In this document: positions 19,165 through 28,495 of the stretch, piece after piece
How the letters are laid out: each line of letters begins with the position of its first letter
Numbering within the stretch: the first letter of the stretch is position 1
Source: Caballeronia sordidicola
Lineage (GTDB): Bacteria > Pseudomonadota > Gammaproteobacteria > Burkholderiales > Burkholderiaceae
Direction of reading: 5' to 3'
Assembly (NCBI RefSeq): GCF_000729995.1
Contig: NZ_JNFG01000001.1
Location: 144,814 to 208,813 of the forward strand
DNA: 64,000 bases
The notes under the pieces: generated by a model
The model's input: only the letters and a program-made list of their open reading frames with translations
What the model was told of the DNA's origin: nothing
The model's database searches: none
Made by a program: the position numbers and the translations under genes

Positions 19165-19932
19165 TCACCGGCCGGTGGAGGCGCGGGCCGATTCGGATTC
19201 GCCGACCGGTGGCGACGAACTGTCCTCGCGGCGTTCAAGCGAAAAAGCCCGCCCGACTTCCTCCGCGGTGACATCGATCAACGTGCTCATCGCGCGCTCG
19301 GCCACACCGGCATCATGGGCCTCGATCGCTTCCACCACGTGGCGCTGCGCTTCCAGCGTAGCGTCACGCATGGTCACAATGCCCGCCACGATCGGATAGA
19401 CCGTCACCAGCGCGCCCCGCACGATAGCCGTCATCTGCTGGAAGAACTGGTTACCGCTCGCGGCCACAATACGCGTATGCAGCGCGACATCCGCGGCCTG
19501 ATACTCGGGCTCGCTGCCGTTGAGCGACGCAAGCGCGTCGAACGCATCGCGAATCCCGCTCACTTCCTCCGGGGTTGCACGGGCCGCCGCCAACGCGGCC
19601 GCGCGCGGCTCGATCAACATTCGAAACTCGATCACGTCGCGCAGGAACGCCTGATCAGGCGTCGCACGGAAGCGCCAGCTCACTACGTCCTCATCGATCA
19701 GCCGCCAGTCGCTCATCGGCCGGATCCGCGTGCCCGTCTTGGGGCGCACATCCAGCATGTGACGCGCGAGCAGCATGCTCAAGGCCTCGCGCATCACGGT
19801 CCGACTCACGTCGAACTCCTTCGACAAGACGTCCTGCGGAGGCAGGATCGCGCCGTACTTCTGTTCGACGATGCCCGATACGAGCCCGTCCATCACCTTA
19901 GCCACCAACGATCGCTCTTTGTTTTCGTCCAT
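19165..19932 (-). CDS. FadR-subfamily GntR transcriptional regulator (FCD domain)
   Basis: 255 residues from the ATG at 19932; GGGGAGAGG lies immediately upstream. An N-terminal winged helix (LPPQDVLSKEFDVSRTVMREALSMLLARHML, about residues 28-60) carries the GntR signature. The C-terminal all-helical FCD domain has the metal-site residues expected in EFRMLIEPRAAALAA and DVALHTRIVAASGN. Such regulators sense organic acids or sugar acids. Likely targets are neighbouring genes, possibly the Gfo/Idh oxidoreductase. The C-terminal tail (SSSPPVGESE) is low complexity. Confidence 0.9.
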   Translation of the reverse strand: MDENKERSLVAKVMDGLVSGIVEQKYGAILPPQDVLSKEFDVSRTVMREALSMLLARHMLDVRPKTGTRIRPMSDWRLIDEDVVSWRFRATPDQAFLRDVIEFRMLIEPRAAALAAARATPEEVSGIRDAFDALASLNGSEPEYQAADVALHTRIVAASGNQFFQQMTAIVRGALVTVYPIVAGIVTMRDATLEAQRHVVEAIEAHDAGVAERAMSTLIDVTAEEVGRAFSLERREDSSSPPVGESESARASTGR

Positions 19933-20290
19933 CACCCCTCTCCCCTTGCCCTACATTGTGTCCCTGCGCATCCGGCAAGCTGCCCCAAGCTCGCCGAAAG
20001 GCCCGGTGAGTTCCGCTGATTCATCAGATTAGTAAAATTGACCTGATGAATCGGCAGCCCTGCGCCGTGCACGATAAATTGCGTGTTCAGTACCGCTAGC
20101 GCCAGTCGGAATGTCCCTCTCAAGGGTTATCCCTTTACCTCTGCGTTCTTGCGTCTCGCGGTACTGCTTCGGCAACCGCTGTATTAAGCACTTCTTGATA
20201 TCTTTTTGATTTAAATGCTTCGTCTAAATGCTTCCTAATGCCCGGTCTCCGTGCTCATTGCCCGGCAAATCGCCATGCCTTCCCCGGTGT
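19933..20290. other. Intergenic, 358 bases
   Basis: Separates the FadR-type gene from the end of the manC-type gene. It holds the candidate operator at 20016-20052 and otherwise unremarkable, AT-richer sequence (20180-20240) without a credible gene. Confidence 0.45.
20016..20052. promoter_or_regulatory. Candidate operator upstream of the FadR-type gene
   Basis: GATTCATCAG (20018-20027) and CTGATGAATC (20043-20052) form a perfect 10-base inverted repeat with a 15-base AT-rich spacer. The left arm is itself nearly palindromic (CTGAT-TC-ATCAG). It lies 84-120 bases before the regulator start, which fits autoregulation. No T-run follows, so I prefer an operator to a terminator. Confidence 0.45.
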
Positions 20291-21859
20291 TCAGCCTGCT
20301 GTCTTCTTCTCGGTCACGCGTCCGTACTGATCGTCGAAACGCACGATGTCATCCTCGCCCAGATACGCCCCCGATTGCACCTCGATCATTTCGAGCGGCG
20401 TTTTGCCGGGGTTTTCGAGCCTGTGTTTTGTACCGAGGGGAATGAAGGTGGACTGGTTTTCGCTCACCAGGAAGGTCTCTTCCCCGCGGGTGACGAGCGC
20501 CGTGCCGCGCACGACGATCCAGTGTTCCGCACGATGATGGTGCATCTGCAGGGAGAGCCGCGCACCCGGTTTCACCACAATACGCTTTACTTGAAAACGC
20601 TCACCATGATCGATGGAGTCATAGAAACCCCAAGGCCGCTGAACCTTACGATGATCCTGCGCCTCCGCGCCTTTGGCGGCTTTCAGGCGTCCAACCATCG
20701 TCTTCACTTCCTGCACACGATCCTTCGATGCCACCAGGATCGCATCCGCGGTTTCCACGACGACTACACCCGTCACTCCCACGCACGCCACCAGCCGGCC
20801 GTCGGAATGCGCGAAACTGTCTGCTGACCCTTCGAAGATCACACGGCCGCGAGCAACGTTACCGTCGGCGTCCTTGTTCGACATGTCCCATACGGAGTCC
20901 CACGCGCCGACATCGGACCAGCCGGCGGCGAGCGGCACCACGACGCCCGGAAACGCCGGCTCGTGCGCAATCCGCTCCATGACGGCGCAATCGATTGAAT
21001 CGGAGGGGCATGCTTCGAACGCGTCGACATCGAGTTGTGTGAAGCCGTCCTGATGCAGGCCACGTTCAAACGCGATCACGCACGCGGCGTGAATAGCGGG
21101 CTGGAAGTGCTCGATGGCGGCAAGCCAGACCGAGGCCCGGCACACGAAAATGCCGCTGTTCCACCAGTACTCGCCGGACGCCAGATACTGTTCGGCAATT
21201 TCCCGCCGCGGCTTTTCGACGAACCGTTCAAGCACCCGCGCTTGAGGGGCGCCATCATCTGCAGTTCCCAGGTCCGCGCCGGCCTTGATATACCCGTAGC
21301 CTGTTTCGATCTTGTCGGGCACGACACCAAGCGTAACGAGCGCACCATTTGCGGCATGTTCGATCGCCTTGGCGATCGTGCGACGGAACGCATCAAGGTC
21401 GGACACGGCGTGATCAGCGGGCATGACCACCATGACCGGGTCGTCGCCGGAGCCGGCCGCCAATGCAGCGAGCGTAAGCGCCGGTGCAGTGTTGCGGGCG
21501 CAGGGCTCGAGCACAATGCGCGCTCGGCGGCCATTACGCTCGATCTGCTGGGCCGTCAGCAACTTGTGCTCCGTGCCGCAGACCACGATCAGTTCATCGG
21601 CGCTCGCGAAGTGCACCGTGTCGTGGCCATGCGTTGCCACATCAATTCCGTCAAGACTGTCAAGACCGTCAAGACGGCGCAGCGTGGCTTCGAGCAGCGA
21701 TTCCGCGCCCATGAGTCCGATGAGTTGCTTGGGGAACTGCTGCCGCGATAAGGGCCACAGACGCGTGCCGGACCCTCCGGCGAGAATGACCATTTGTATG
21801 CGAACACTCGCCGCGCCCGTCTTGGGGGTGCTGGTAAGCGGATAGTGGGACACGTCCAC
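20291..21859 (-). CDS. manC: Mannose-1-phosphate guanylyltransferase/mannose-6-phosphate isomerase
   Basis: 522 residues from a GTG at 21859, with AGGAG five bases before it. The nucleotidyltransferase domain begins LAGGSGTRLWPLSRQQFPKQ (about residue 25) and includes FVEKP. The C-terminal type II isomerase cupin starts at RPWGFYDSIDHGERF and contains HHHRAEHW and VQSGAYLGEDDI. It makes GDP-mannose from fructose-6-phosphate-derived mannose, for exopolysaccharide or LPS. Homologues open the cepacian locus (BceA) in Burkholderia. Nearby glycosyltransferases at 22.5 and 30.1 kb are consistent with a scattered polysaccharide locus. Confidence 0.93.
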   Translation of the reverse strand: MDVSHYPLTSTPKTGAASVRIQMVILAGGSGTRLWPLSRQQFPKQLIGLMGAESLLEATLRRLDGLDSLDGIDVATHGHDTVHFASADELIVVCGTEHKLLTAQQIERNGRRARIVLEPCARNTAPALTLAALAAGSGDDPVMVVMPADHAVSDLDAFRRTIAKAIEHAANGALVTLGVVPDKIETGYGYIKAGADLGTADDGAPQARVLERFVEKPRREIAEQYLASGEYWWNSGIFVCRASVWLAAIEHFQPAIHAACVIAFERGLHQDGFTQLDVDAFEACPSDSIDCAVMERIAHEPAFPGVVVPLAAGWSDVGAWDSVWDMSNKDADGNVARGRVIFEGSADSFAHSDGRLVACVGVTGVVVVETADAILVASKDRVQEVKTMVGRLKAAKGAEAQDHRKVQRPWGFYDSIDHGERFQVKRIVVKPGARLSLQMHHHRAEHWIVVRGTALVTRGEETFLVSENQSTFIPLGTKHRLENPGKTPLEMIEVQSGAYLGEDDIVRFDDQYGRVTEKKTAG

Positions 21860-22452
21860 GGTGACTCCTGAAGCCTGAAGCTGATTGAGGGCCGAACGCG
21901 TCTTATAGGTGCGGGCGCGTGAAAAGCACGCATCGATTGATGCGCTATTTAAGCAGGCAAATCTTTTCCGTTGTGTGCGCGTGCGAACGCCCGCACGCTA
22001 TTCGGTCGATCTGCTGTTCAAGGCACCCGGCGGCCGAGCGTGACCGGGATGCGCGCGTCGCCTATCCGATGGGGCGCGCCCAAGTGAACGACACGACCGA
22101 GCTGCGCGGCGGCGTGCATTGCACAATGCCCACCCTGATATTTCCGCCATCGCAAGCACTTCTCCGCCACCGTTACTCCCCCGGGTGTATATGCAAACGC
22201 AACCACGTTCCTTGATTTCAAGCCGCAGCCCTGCCGCACCAGCGACAAACACGACACCGTGGTCATCAACCGCGCCGTCTTCGCTGCCTGACTCTTCAAG
22301 CTGATCCGCCTCGACGAGCATCTGGTCTACGGTAATGACGAAGTGGATATCGCCGTGCGCGCCGAGGCATTGCCTTGCTGCGGCTCACTGTCCGTCGGAC
22401 GCGGCTTCGCGGCGTGATCGAATCGCGCGGCCGGTCGTGTACAGCATTTGTT
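21860..22452. other. Non-coding or decayed stretch upstream of manC-type gene
   Basis: About 590 bases without an intact gene. Short open stretches in changing frames on the plus strand (around 22180-22290 and 22310-22380) look protein-like but have stops and I do not recognise them. I read this as eroded sequence plus the manC promoter region. Confidence 0.4.
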
Positions 22453-22488
22453 GAAAAGGGCGATCAGGATGAGTTGATCGCCCTTTTC
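22453..22488. terminator. Intrinsic terminator after the glycosyltransferase gene
   Basis: GAAAAGGGCGATCA (22453-22466) pairs with TGATCGCCCTTTTC (22475-22488), with an 8-base loop. It lies just beyond the stop of the minus-strand glycosyltransferase and gives a U-rich end in either direction. Confidence 0.8.
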
Positions 22489-22512
22489 ATCTTCCGCAAC
22501 ACAAACGACCCG

Positions 22513-23619
22513 TCACGCCACCGGCGCACGCCGTGTCGACGGACGGTTTTGTCTGTGTTCACACTGGGAAATTGCTTGTTCATAGACCGCCAGATGTTCC
22601 GTGCACACGCGCTGCACCGAAAAGCGCTCCAGATCTCGCTTCGCACGCGCGCCATATTGCGCACGCATCGGCGAATCCATCAGCAACCATCCCAGCTTGG
22701 CTGCCAGTTGCATCGGTTCCTGGGGCGCCACGAGCACCCCCGCACCGCCGTTCTCCAGCATCTCCGGAACGCCACCCACCTTCGTTGCGACGATCGCACA
22801 ACCCGCCTCCCGCGCTTCGCTGATCACCAGCGGCCCGGGTGCCTGATGCGCGGCGAACACGAAGACATCGGCTTCGGCCAGGTACGCACGGGGATCCGCG
22901 ACGAACCCTGTGAACGTAACATGGTTCGCAATGCCAAGTTGTTCGGCAAGACTTTCCATCAAGCCTCGATCAGTCCCCTCTCCTACCAGATAAAGCTGCG
23001 CGTCTTGCGTCTGCCGCACATGCGCAAACGCTTGCAGCAGGTCGGCAATGCCGTTGCGCTCGAACATCGCTGCCACGCACACCACGTTCGGATGCTGCAA
23101 CTGCAATGGCCGCGGCGGCTGTTGCCCGGTAAAACGCGGGGAACCGATGGTGCCGCTTGTCACTACACTCAATCTGTCCGCCGGCACGCCGCATTCCAGC
23201 ATGGCGTCGCCTACCGCGTGACTCGCCACGATCACGCGATCACCAAACCGCACCAGCGAAGCGCTTTTCTGGATATCGTGATGGACGGTGGTCACCAGCG
23301 CGAAGCGGCGGCGCATGCTGCCGAAGCGCGAGATCAACGCGCCGGTCATCATGTGCGCGTGCACGATATCGGGATTGAAGCGCTCGATCAACCGGCTGAA
23401 GCCTGCAATCATGGCCGGCACGCGCCAGGGCTGGCGCGACTGGTGCAGCAGCGAATGCGTGACGCCATGGCGCCGCAGCAACGACTCGAAGGCGCCGCCC
23501 GCTGAAGCGACTACGACGTCGTGTCCGGCACGCGCCTGCATGCACGCCAGATCGACCATCGCGTTGACGGTGCCGTTGCCGATGCATTGCGCATGCGTGG
23601 CCAGGTGAACGATTTTCAT
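22513..23619 (-). CDS. Glycosyltransferase family 4 (GT-B)
   Basis: 368 residues. The N-terminal GT-B half starts MKIVHLATHAQCIGNGTVNAMVDLA and has PDIVHAHMMTGAL. The C-terminal half has the donor-site pattern YLVGEGTDRG, VTFTGFVAD and EAREAGCAIVATKVGGVPEMLENG, in which EX7E is partly conserved. The organisation is that of GT4 retaining transferases used in LPS core or exopolysaccharide assembly. It ends at a clear terminator. Upstream (23620-23948) there is no gene. Confidence 0.9.
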   Translation of the reverse strand: MKIVHLATHAQCIGNGTVNAMVDLACMQARAGHDVVVASAGGAFESLLRRHGVTHSLLHQSRQPWRVPAMIAGFSRLIERFNPDIVHAHMMTGALISRFGSMRRRFALVTTVHHDIQKSASLVRFGDRVIVASHAVGDAMLECGVPADRLSVVTSGTIGSPRFTGQQPPRPLQLQHPNVVCVAAMFERNGIADLLQAFAHVRQTQDAQLYLVGEGTDRGLMESLAEQLGIANHVTFTGFVADPRAYLAEADVFVFAAHQAPGPLVISEAREAGCAIVATKVGGVPEMLENGGAGVLVAPQEPMQLAAKLGWLLMDSPMRAQYGARAKRDLERFSVQRVCTEHLAVYEQAISQCEHRQNRPSTRRAPVA

Positions 23620-23948
23620 GACTAGATCGGGTTCGAGGTTGAGCGGCGCCTGGGGCGCCGGGGCCCTTCTTTCTATCTGCTTTTGACCAGCGACTACTGC
23701 TGGTTACTTCTCTTTCATTCAGTACGAATCGATAGATTCGCGATACACCGACACCACCGGGAGGTTCATCGAACCAACACTCGACATCGATAAATTCTGT
23801 GAAGGCGAGGTCGGCATCGTGTTCGTGCAATGCACGGCACCCGCGTCCTCTGTGTCATTTGGAAACGTCCGATGCCGACATCAGGCCCTTGCGGATACGT
23901 ATTTCAGGAACCTCATGTGCTTTTTGCGCGACTGCGTTCTGGACAACT
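23620..23948. other. Intergenic with two small palindromes
   Basis: 329 bases. A GGCGCC/GGCGCC hairpin (23645-23659) and a perfect CGAATC-GATA-GATTCG palindrome (23725-23740) are the only structures. The second lies about 105 bases upstream of the glycosyltransferase start and could be an operator. Confidence 0.4.
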
Positions 23949-24479
23949 TCACACTTCTTCGACCATATCGACGAAATCCGCTTCGCCGGCACGCTGGTTC
24001 ATCCGGCCGTTATGACGGCTCTTGCGTATCAGCCCAATCAAGCGAACCCCGCGCTCGACGAACGGCCCCTCATCCTTGCGAAATCCGAATGCTTCGTAAA
24101 ATCCGCGCAGGCTCACCGGCGCCAGCAAGCGCACACCACGTCCGGGCCACCGTTCGCCCGCTGCCGCAAGGACACGTGCAATCAGCGCCGCAGCCGTCCC
24201 GTCGCCGCGCCGTAGCGGGCTCGTGAGGATCTTGTCCACCACAACCACGTTCGACGCCTCCGGCCCCATGCAGCGTTCGTGCAAGCGCGCATAGGCCATA
24301 ACGGGCATCGGCCGCGAGATGTCGTCGACTGCAAACACATGGAGGGACGATTCATCGCGCCCGTCCGGGTCCAGATGCACATTGGACTGTTCGACGACGA
24401 ATACGGCGCTACGCGCCCGCAGGATCAAATACAGCTCCCGTGCGGTGATTTGCTCGAAGTCGAGTGTTTTCCAGTTCAT
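23949..24479 (-). CDS. ElaA-like GNAT N-acetyltransferase
   Basis: 176 residues. The N-terminus MNWKTLDFEQITARELYLILRARSAVFVVEQ followed by DPDGRDESSLH is diagnostic for ElaA-type GNAT proteins. The acetyl-CoA loop is present in modified form (SPLRRGDGTAAALI), and the GF-YEAFGF motif follows. The C-terminal 20 residues (HNGRMNQRAGEADFVD) extend beyond the usual ElaA end. The substrate of this family is unknown. Confidence 0.85.
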   Translation of the reverse strand: MNWKTLDFEQITARELYLILRARSAVFVVEQSNVHLDPDGRDESSLHVFAVDDISRPMPVMAYARLHERCMGPEASNVVVVDKILTSPLRRGDGTAAALIARVLAAAGERWPGRGVRLLAPVSLRGFYEAFGFRKDEGPFVERGVRLIGLIRKSRHNGRMNQRAGEADFVDMVEEV

Positions 24480-24699
24480 GTGCCCACCCTGCTCCAGATA
24501 AAGCCGGCAGCACCGGCTTGTTCAATGTTCATACCTTAAGTCTCCGATCGCATAATTTCCGTGCGCTATCGCACCGACCCAACCCCTTGCCAATTCGTTA
24601 AATACGGTCAATCGATCCGCACTCGGCGCATAACGAACTGCGGCGAGAAAAAGCCTGAGGCCAGCCACACGGTATGAGCCTCCAGGCTTCAAAACAAAC

Positions 24700-24912
24700 G
24701 TGCGGCAGGTTGCATGAACACGCTGAAGCTCAGCATCTCGTCGACTGCGTTGCAGGTCGTACAGGAGACGCTGATGATCTGCGGCATGGCGGGGGTACCA
24801 GAACAACACCGATTACAGCGTCAGGCGTCATCTGCGCGATCTTTTTTCAGCACCGCTGATGATCAGCAACGACCGCATCCAATTGAACACGGCGAACCCG
24901 CTGCTTGTGCAG
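24700..24912 (+). pseudogene. Acyl-CoA dehydrogenase remnant (C-terminal end)
   Basis: Two frames together read like the end of a short acyl-CoA dehydrogenase. The first is ALQVVQETLMICGMAG in frame 3. After a frameshift near 24795 the second is QNNTDYSVRRHLRDLFS and APLMISNDRIQLNTANPLLVQ in frame 1. Nothing recognisable remains upstream, so most of the gene has been lost. In intact loci of this kind an acyl-CoA dehydrogenase accompanies the amino acid:[carrier protein] ligase whose relic follows. Confidence 0.6.
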
Positions 24913-24942
24913 TGCACGCCGGCTACGGGGAAAATCCAGGAC

Positions 24943-25167
24943 ATGAATGCGCTAACGGAACACGCGGCCATCGCAGCCGCCAATGCTCAAGATGTGTCCA
25001 CCTGCCACGCGCCGGACATCACGTTGCGCGATCGTTTGATCGATGCGGGAATCGAGATCGACACCGGCGGAGACGGGTCGGTCAAAGCCTGGCCCGCAGA
25101 CGTGCGTGAGTTCCTGTGGAACGATACGCAGTCGCCTATCAGCGCCGGCCTCGAGGTACTGTCATGA
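24943..25167 (+). pseudogene. Amino acid:[carrier protein] ligase relic with internal deletion
   Basis: A 74-codon open frame joins what looks like the start of an amino acid:[carrier protein] ligase (TLRDRLIDAGIEIDTGGDG) directly to its class II synthetase-like end (VKAWPADVREFLWND). Intact ligases of this seryl-tRNA-synthetase-like family have about 300-330 residues and all catalytic motifs lie in the missing part. The stop overlaps the start of the next gene as ATGA, so the ancestral translational coupling is preserved. The assignment is from remembered family features, not a search. Confidence 0.5.
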
Positions 25168-26201
25168 CAGCCGTCCATAGCGACAGCGCGATGGATTCCG
25201 GCCGCGAGCGCGCGCGGGTCGTGCAACTGCACCCATCTCCCCTGCGCGTGCGCAAACACCAGTCGCACTCGCTGCATCAGGGCGAACGGGTCTGGGCGGA
25301 AACAAACTGCTACGTGGATTTGTGGATCGAGCTGCTGCACGGCTATGGACTTGATCCGCGCGCAGCGCTTGCCTTTACGGTGACGCAAGACTTCGAAGGC
25401 GACCAGTTCACGTTCTTCAAGTTTCCGCTGGAAGACCTCGACAAGCTCTACGGTTTGCAGGTCCAGGAACTGGCCATCTACGATTCACTGGAAGACCGCG
25501 TGCGCACGCAGACCCAGCGCGGCCATACGGTGCTGGCTGAAGTCGATGCGTTTTACCTTCCCGATACGCGCGCCACGTCATACCGGCGCGAGCACACGAA
25601 GACGACCATCGGCGTGGATTACATCGATCCGCGCTCGCACCGGCTTGGTTATTTCCACAACACGGGTTACTTCGTGCTGGACGGCGAGGACTACGAAGGC
25701 GTGTTTCGGCGGCTGCCGGAACTCGATGGCCGTCCCGAGCTGCTGTTTCCCTACGTGGAATTCTGCAAGCGCGCCCGGGCGCCGCTGAGCGGCACGGCGC
25801 TGGCGGAAGCATCGGCGGATCTCCTGGTGGCGCATTTGCAACGGCGTCCGGCGCGCAATCCGATTGCGCAATGGCGTTCGGTTTTTCCCGAGCATCTCGA
25901 GATGTTGTTCGAGCGCGGCCCGGACCACTTCCACCTGTACACCTTCAACGTCATGCGGCAACTCGGCTCGAACTTCGAGTTCATGTCGAGATACCTCGTC
26001 TGGATGCGCGAGCGTGGTTTCGCTATCCCTGACGCGATGCCAACAGCCGCGCAACGCATCGCGACCGAGTCAATGGTTATGCAGTTCCGGCTGGTGCGGG
26101 CCATTGCTCGTGGCCGGAAGGACCCCTGTCACGAGTGTTTCGACGTGCTGGAAGAGTCCTACGACAAGATCGTGGAACCGCTTGCCGCGCTGATCCGCTA
26201 G
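25164..26201 (+). CDS. DUF1839 family protein
   Basis: 345 residues from the ATG at 25164, which overlaps the preceding relic's stop. Recognisable features are HSLHQGERVWAETNCYVDLWIELLHG near the start, the acidic/aromatic middle FTFFKFPLEDLDKLYGLQVQEL, and GVDYIDPRSHRLGYFHNTGYF. DUF1839 proteins recur beside amino acid:[carrier protein] ligases and a dedicated carrier protein; their activity is unknown. The frame is complete with no visible lesions, in contrast to the broken genes on both sides. Whether the protein still has a partner in this genome is an open question. Confidence 0.87.
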   Translation: MTAVHSDSAMDSGRERARVVQLHPSPLRVRKHQSHSLHQGERVWAETNCYVDLWIELLHGYGLDPRAALAFTVTQDFEGDQFTFFKFPLEDLDKLYGLQVQELAIYDSLEDRVRTQTQRGHTVLAEVDAFYLPDTRATSYRREHTKTTIGVDYIDPRSHRLGYFHNTGYFVLDGEDYEGVFRRLPELDGRPELLFPYVEFCKRARAPLSGTALAEASADLLVAHLQRRPARNPIAQWRSVFPEHLEMLFERGPDHFHLYTFNVMRQLGSNFEFMSRYLVWMRERGFAIPDAMPTAAQRIATESMVMQFRLVRAIARGRKDPCHECFDVLEESYDKIVEPLAALIR

Positions 26202-26210
26202 CAGATAGTC

Positions 26211-27923
26211 GCTCATCGCCGGCGCCTATGCCACGCCCGCTGCGTTGAGTGCTCGCGGATGGCTAGCCGCGCCCGTGCCGCGCACGGTTGCATCGGCTTG
26301 GCGAGAGGCCGGCACGTTCGATCCGCAGACCCCGCAAGTACTCGCTTTTGATAACCATTGGTATCGACTGGTCCTATGCGAAAAAGGGCTGCGCCGACTG
26401 CGCATGCACGGACTTGCAACACTTTCGGAAGTCTGGCTCGACAATACAAAACCGCCCGATTCGATGTTCGTCGCGCACGATCTCGACCTGCATGTGGATG
26501 GCGATTGATCGCGTGGACCTGCATTCGAGCCTCGATGGCAACGACGGCCTGATCCAACTGACGCTCCGGTTTGTCCATCCGCAACACGAACAGACGGCTC
26601 GACTTGTTTGCAACGATGCATCAATAACACTGCAACGGCGCGATACGCAAACGCTTGCGGGCACGTTGCGCGTTCCTGATGCGCCGCGCCGGTGCCCGCA
26701 TACGCATGGTGAACCGGCCTTGCATCGCGTCGCGCTGGAATTTACTGACAATGAAGTGATCGAGCGTGGGCGCATCGGCTTCAGGGAACTGCGCGTTGAC
26801 CGCGGCCCGTTGGGCGATGGCTTTCAGCAAATTGAAACGGCGTACCTGTTTTTGCGAGCGGCGCATGCTGGACGCACGCGGATCTCGTATCGTTCAGCGG
26901 TTCGCGTGAACAGGCGCAAACGTTTTTCCAGCCCGCTCGTGACGCCGGCATGAACCTCTTGCGAGTGGGCGGCACGATGGTCTATGAGTCCGATGCCTTC
27001 TATGCATTGGCGGATGAATACGGACGTTTGATCTGGCAAGATTTTGGATTTGCGAATTTCGACTATCCGACGGATACGGCCTTCACGGCCAGTGTCCAGC
27101 GCGAAGCCGAACAATTCCTGTCGCGCACACGGCCTTCGCTTGGCGTTCAATGCTGTGGCAGTGACGCCGACCAGCAAGGGGCCATGCTTGGCCTGCCGCT
27201 CGAAGACGCTCGTCGTGCGCGGCGGGATCGTCTGGCAGTTGCAGGACCTGCGGCAGGGTGCGGGCTTGGGTGTAATTGATGCCCTGGGAACGCCCAAAAG
27301 CGCTTGGCACGGCCTCGCGCTGGTTTTGCTTCCCATCACAGCACTCATTACCGACGAGGACCTTGACGGCCTCGCTGTGCATTTGATCAACGAGACTGCC
27401 GCGCCCATCTACGCCCATCTCGAACTCGCATGCCTTCGTGACGGCGCAACGAAAGTGGCCAGTGCGTGGAAGGAGGTCACACTCGCCGCACTCAGCACGG
27501 CGCGTATCCGGGCCTCTGACCCGCTCGGCCAGTTCTTCGACTTCACCTACGCGTACAGAGTCGGTCCGCGCCCACGATGCCACCGTGATTACCTTGCGTG
27601 ACAAGGTCAGCGGTGACGTGTTGAGCTAAGCATTTCACTTCCCCGAGCGCGCCTTCACGCAGCGCCACGAACTCGGACTCGAGGTTCGCGTGAAGCAAAC
27701 CGGCAGCGAGAACTGCGCGCTGGTAGTGGGCGCCAAACGTTTGACACGCTGCGTTCATATTGTCGATCCGCGCTATCGCGCGACGCTCGACTGGTTCCAT
27801 CTTTCACCGCGCCACGAACGCCGTATTCCGCTGATTGGTCGCCAGCGCAGCGCGTCTCATCCGCCAGAAGACGAGGTTCGTGCACTGAACGCAACGTTTT
27901 CAATTTATTGCCAGCGCGATTAG
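26211..27923 (+). pseudogene. Glycoside hydrolase family 2 (beta-mannosidase-like) pseudogene
   Basis: Fragments in all three frames run in the right order for a GH2 protein. These are the N-terminal domain (WLAAPVPRTVASAWREAG, HGLATLSEVWLDN), PHTHGEPALHRVALEF and NGVPVFASGACW. The catalytic-barrel piece DAGMNLLRVGGTMVYESDA with LIWQDFGFANFDYP follows. The C-terminal domains are LGVIDALGTPKSAWHGL and, after a stop at 27627-27629, AFHFPERAFTQRHELGLEV. I count at least four frameshifts, one in-frame stop and an internal deletion near 27150-27190. Intact relatives are about 800-850 residues, compared with 1.7 kb here. It follows the DUF1839 gene by about 10 bases. Confidence 0.8.
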
Positions 27924-28495
27924 AAGGCGATGCTGACCAAGACGAGACGCGTTCCATCAGGCCGTATAAGCGTGTCAAGCGGTGCTGCGAAGCAAATGCG
28001 TTCGCTAGCGCACCAAGTTGATAGAACAGTTCTGAATCAATTTTAAAACAACCGACGAATGGTGCCTCCCCCCCTCAACGCACAAGCTCACGGGCCCACT
28101 TTGCACGTCTGGAAAAAAACTCGAATGGGCCACCAGCAAGGCATTGCGCAGACGAAAGCATGGACTGCATCAATCGCATCAATAGCGTCTGTCTACTGAC
28201 GCCATGTTCAAGAGTGAAACAAAAATATCCATCTGCTGATTCGCGCTCATCGCGCCTGAAGCACGACGCCATGATGGCATTGAGATATCGCATTGCTGGC
28301 ACGGTCCTCGCTAAATGAGTCTCGCAGCACCGGCAGCGTCGAAATACGAATTTAACTAATCGACGCTGCCGAGTTGCTTACGGGGCTGGTCGCGACACGT
28401 TTTGATGGATGCCGTCAGATGCACCCGCGAAACGAATCGCTGACCGGTAAATAACAAGTAAGGCGCAATGCGCAAAGTTACGAGAGAAGAACATC
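27924..28495. other. Intergenic, 572 bases
   Basis: No convincing gene. A minus-strand open frame of 75 codons (28075-28302) has a GAGG near a possible start and some hydrophobic character, but no family resemblance that I can name. The right half holds the promoter region of the Crp-like regulator. Confidence 0.4.

Noticed and set aside
22375..23505. Open frame of 376 codons on the plus strand
   Set aside because: Antisense to the GT4 glycosyltransferase and runs through its terminator.
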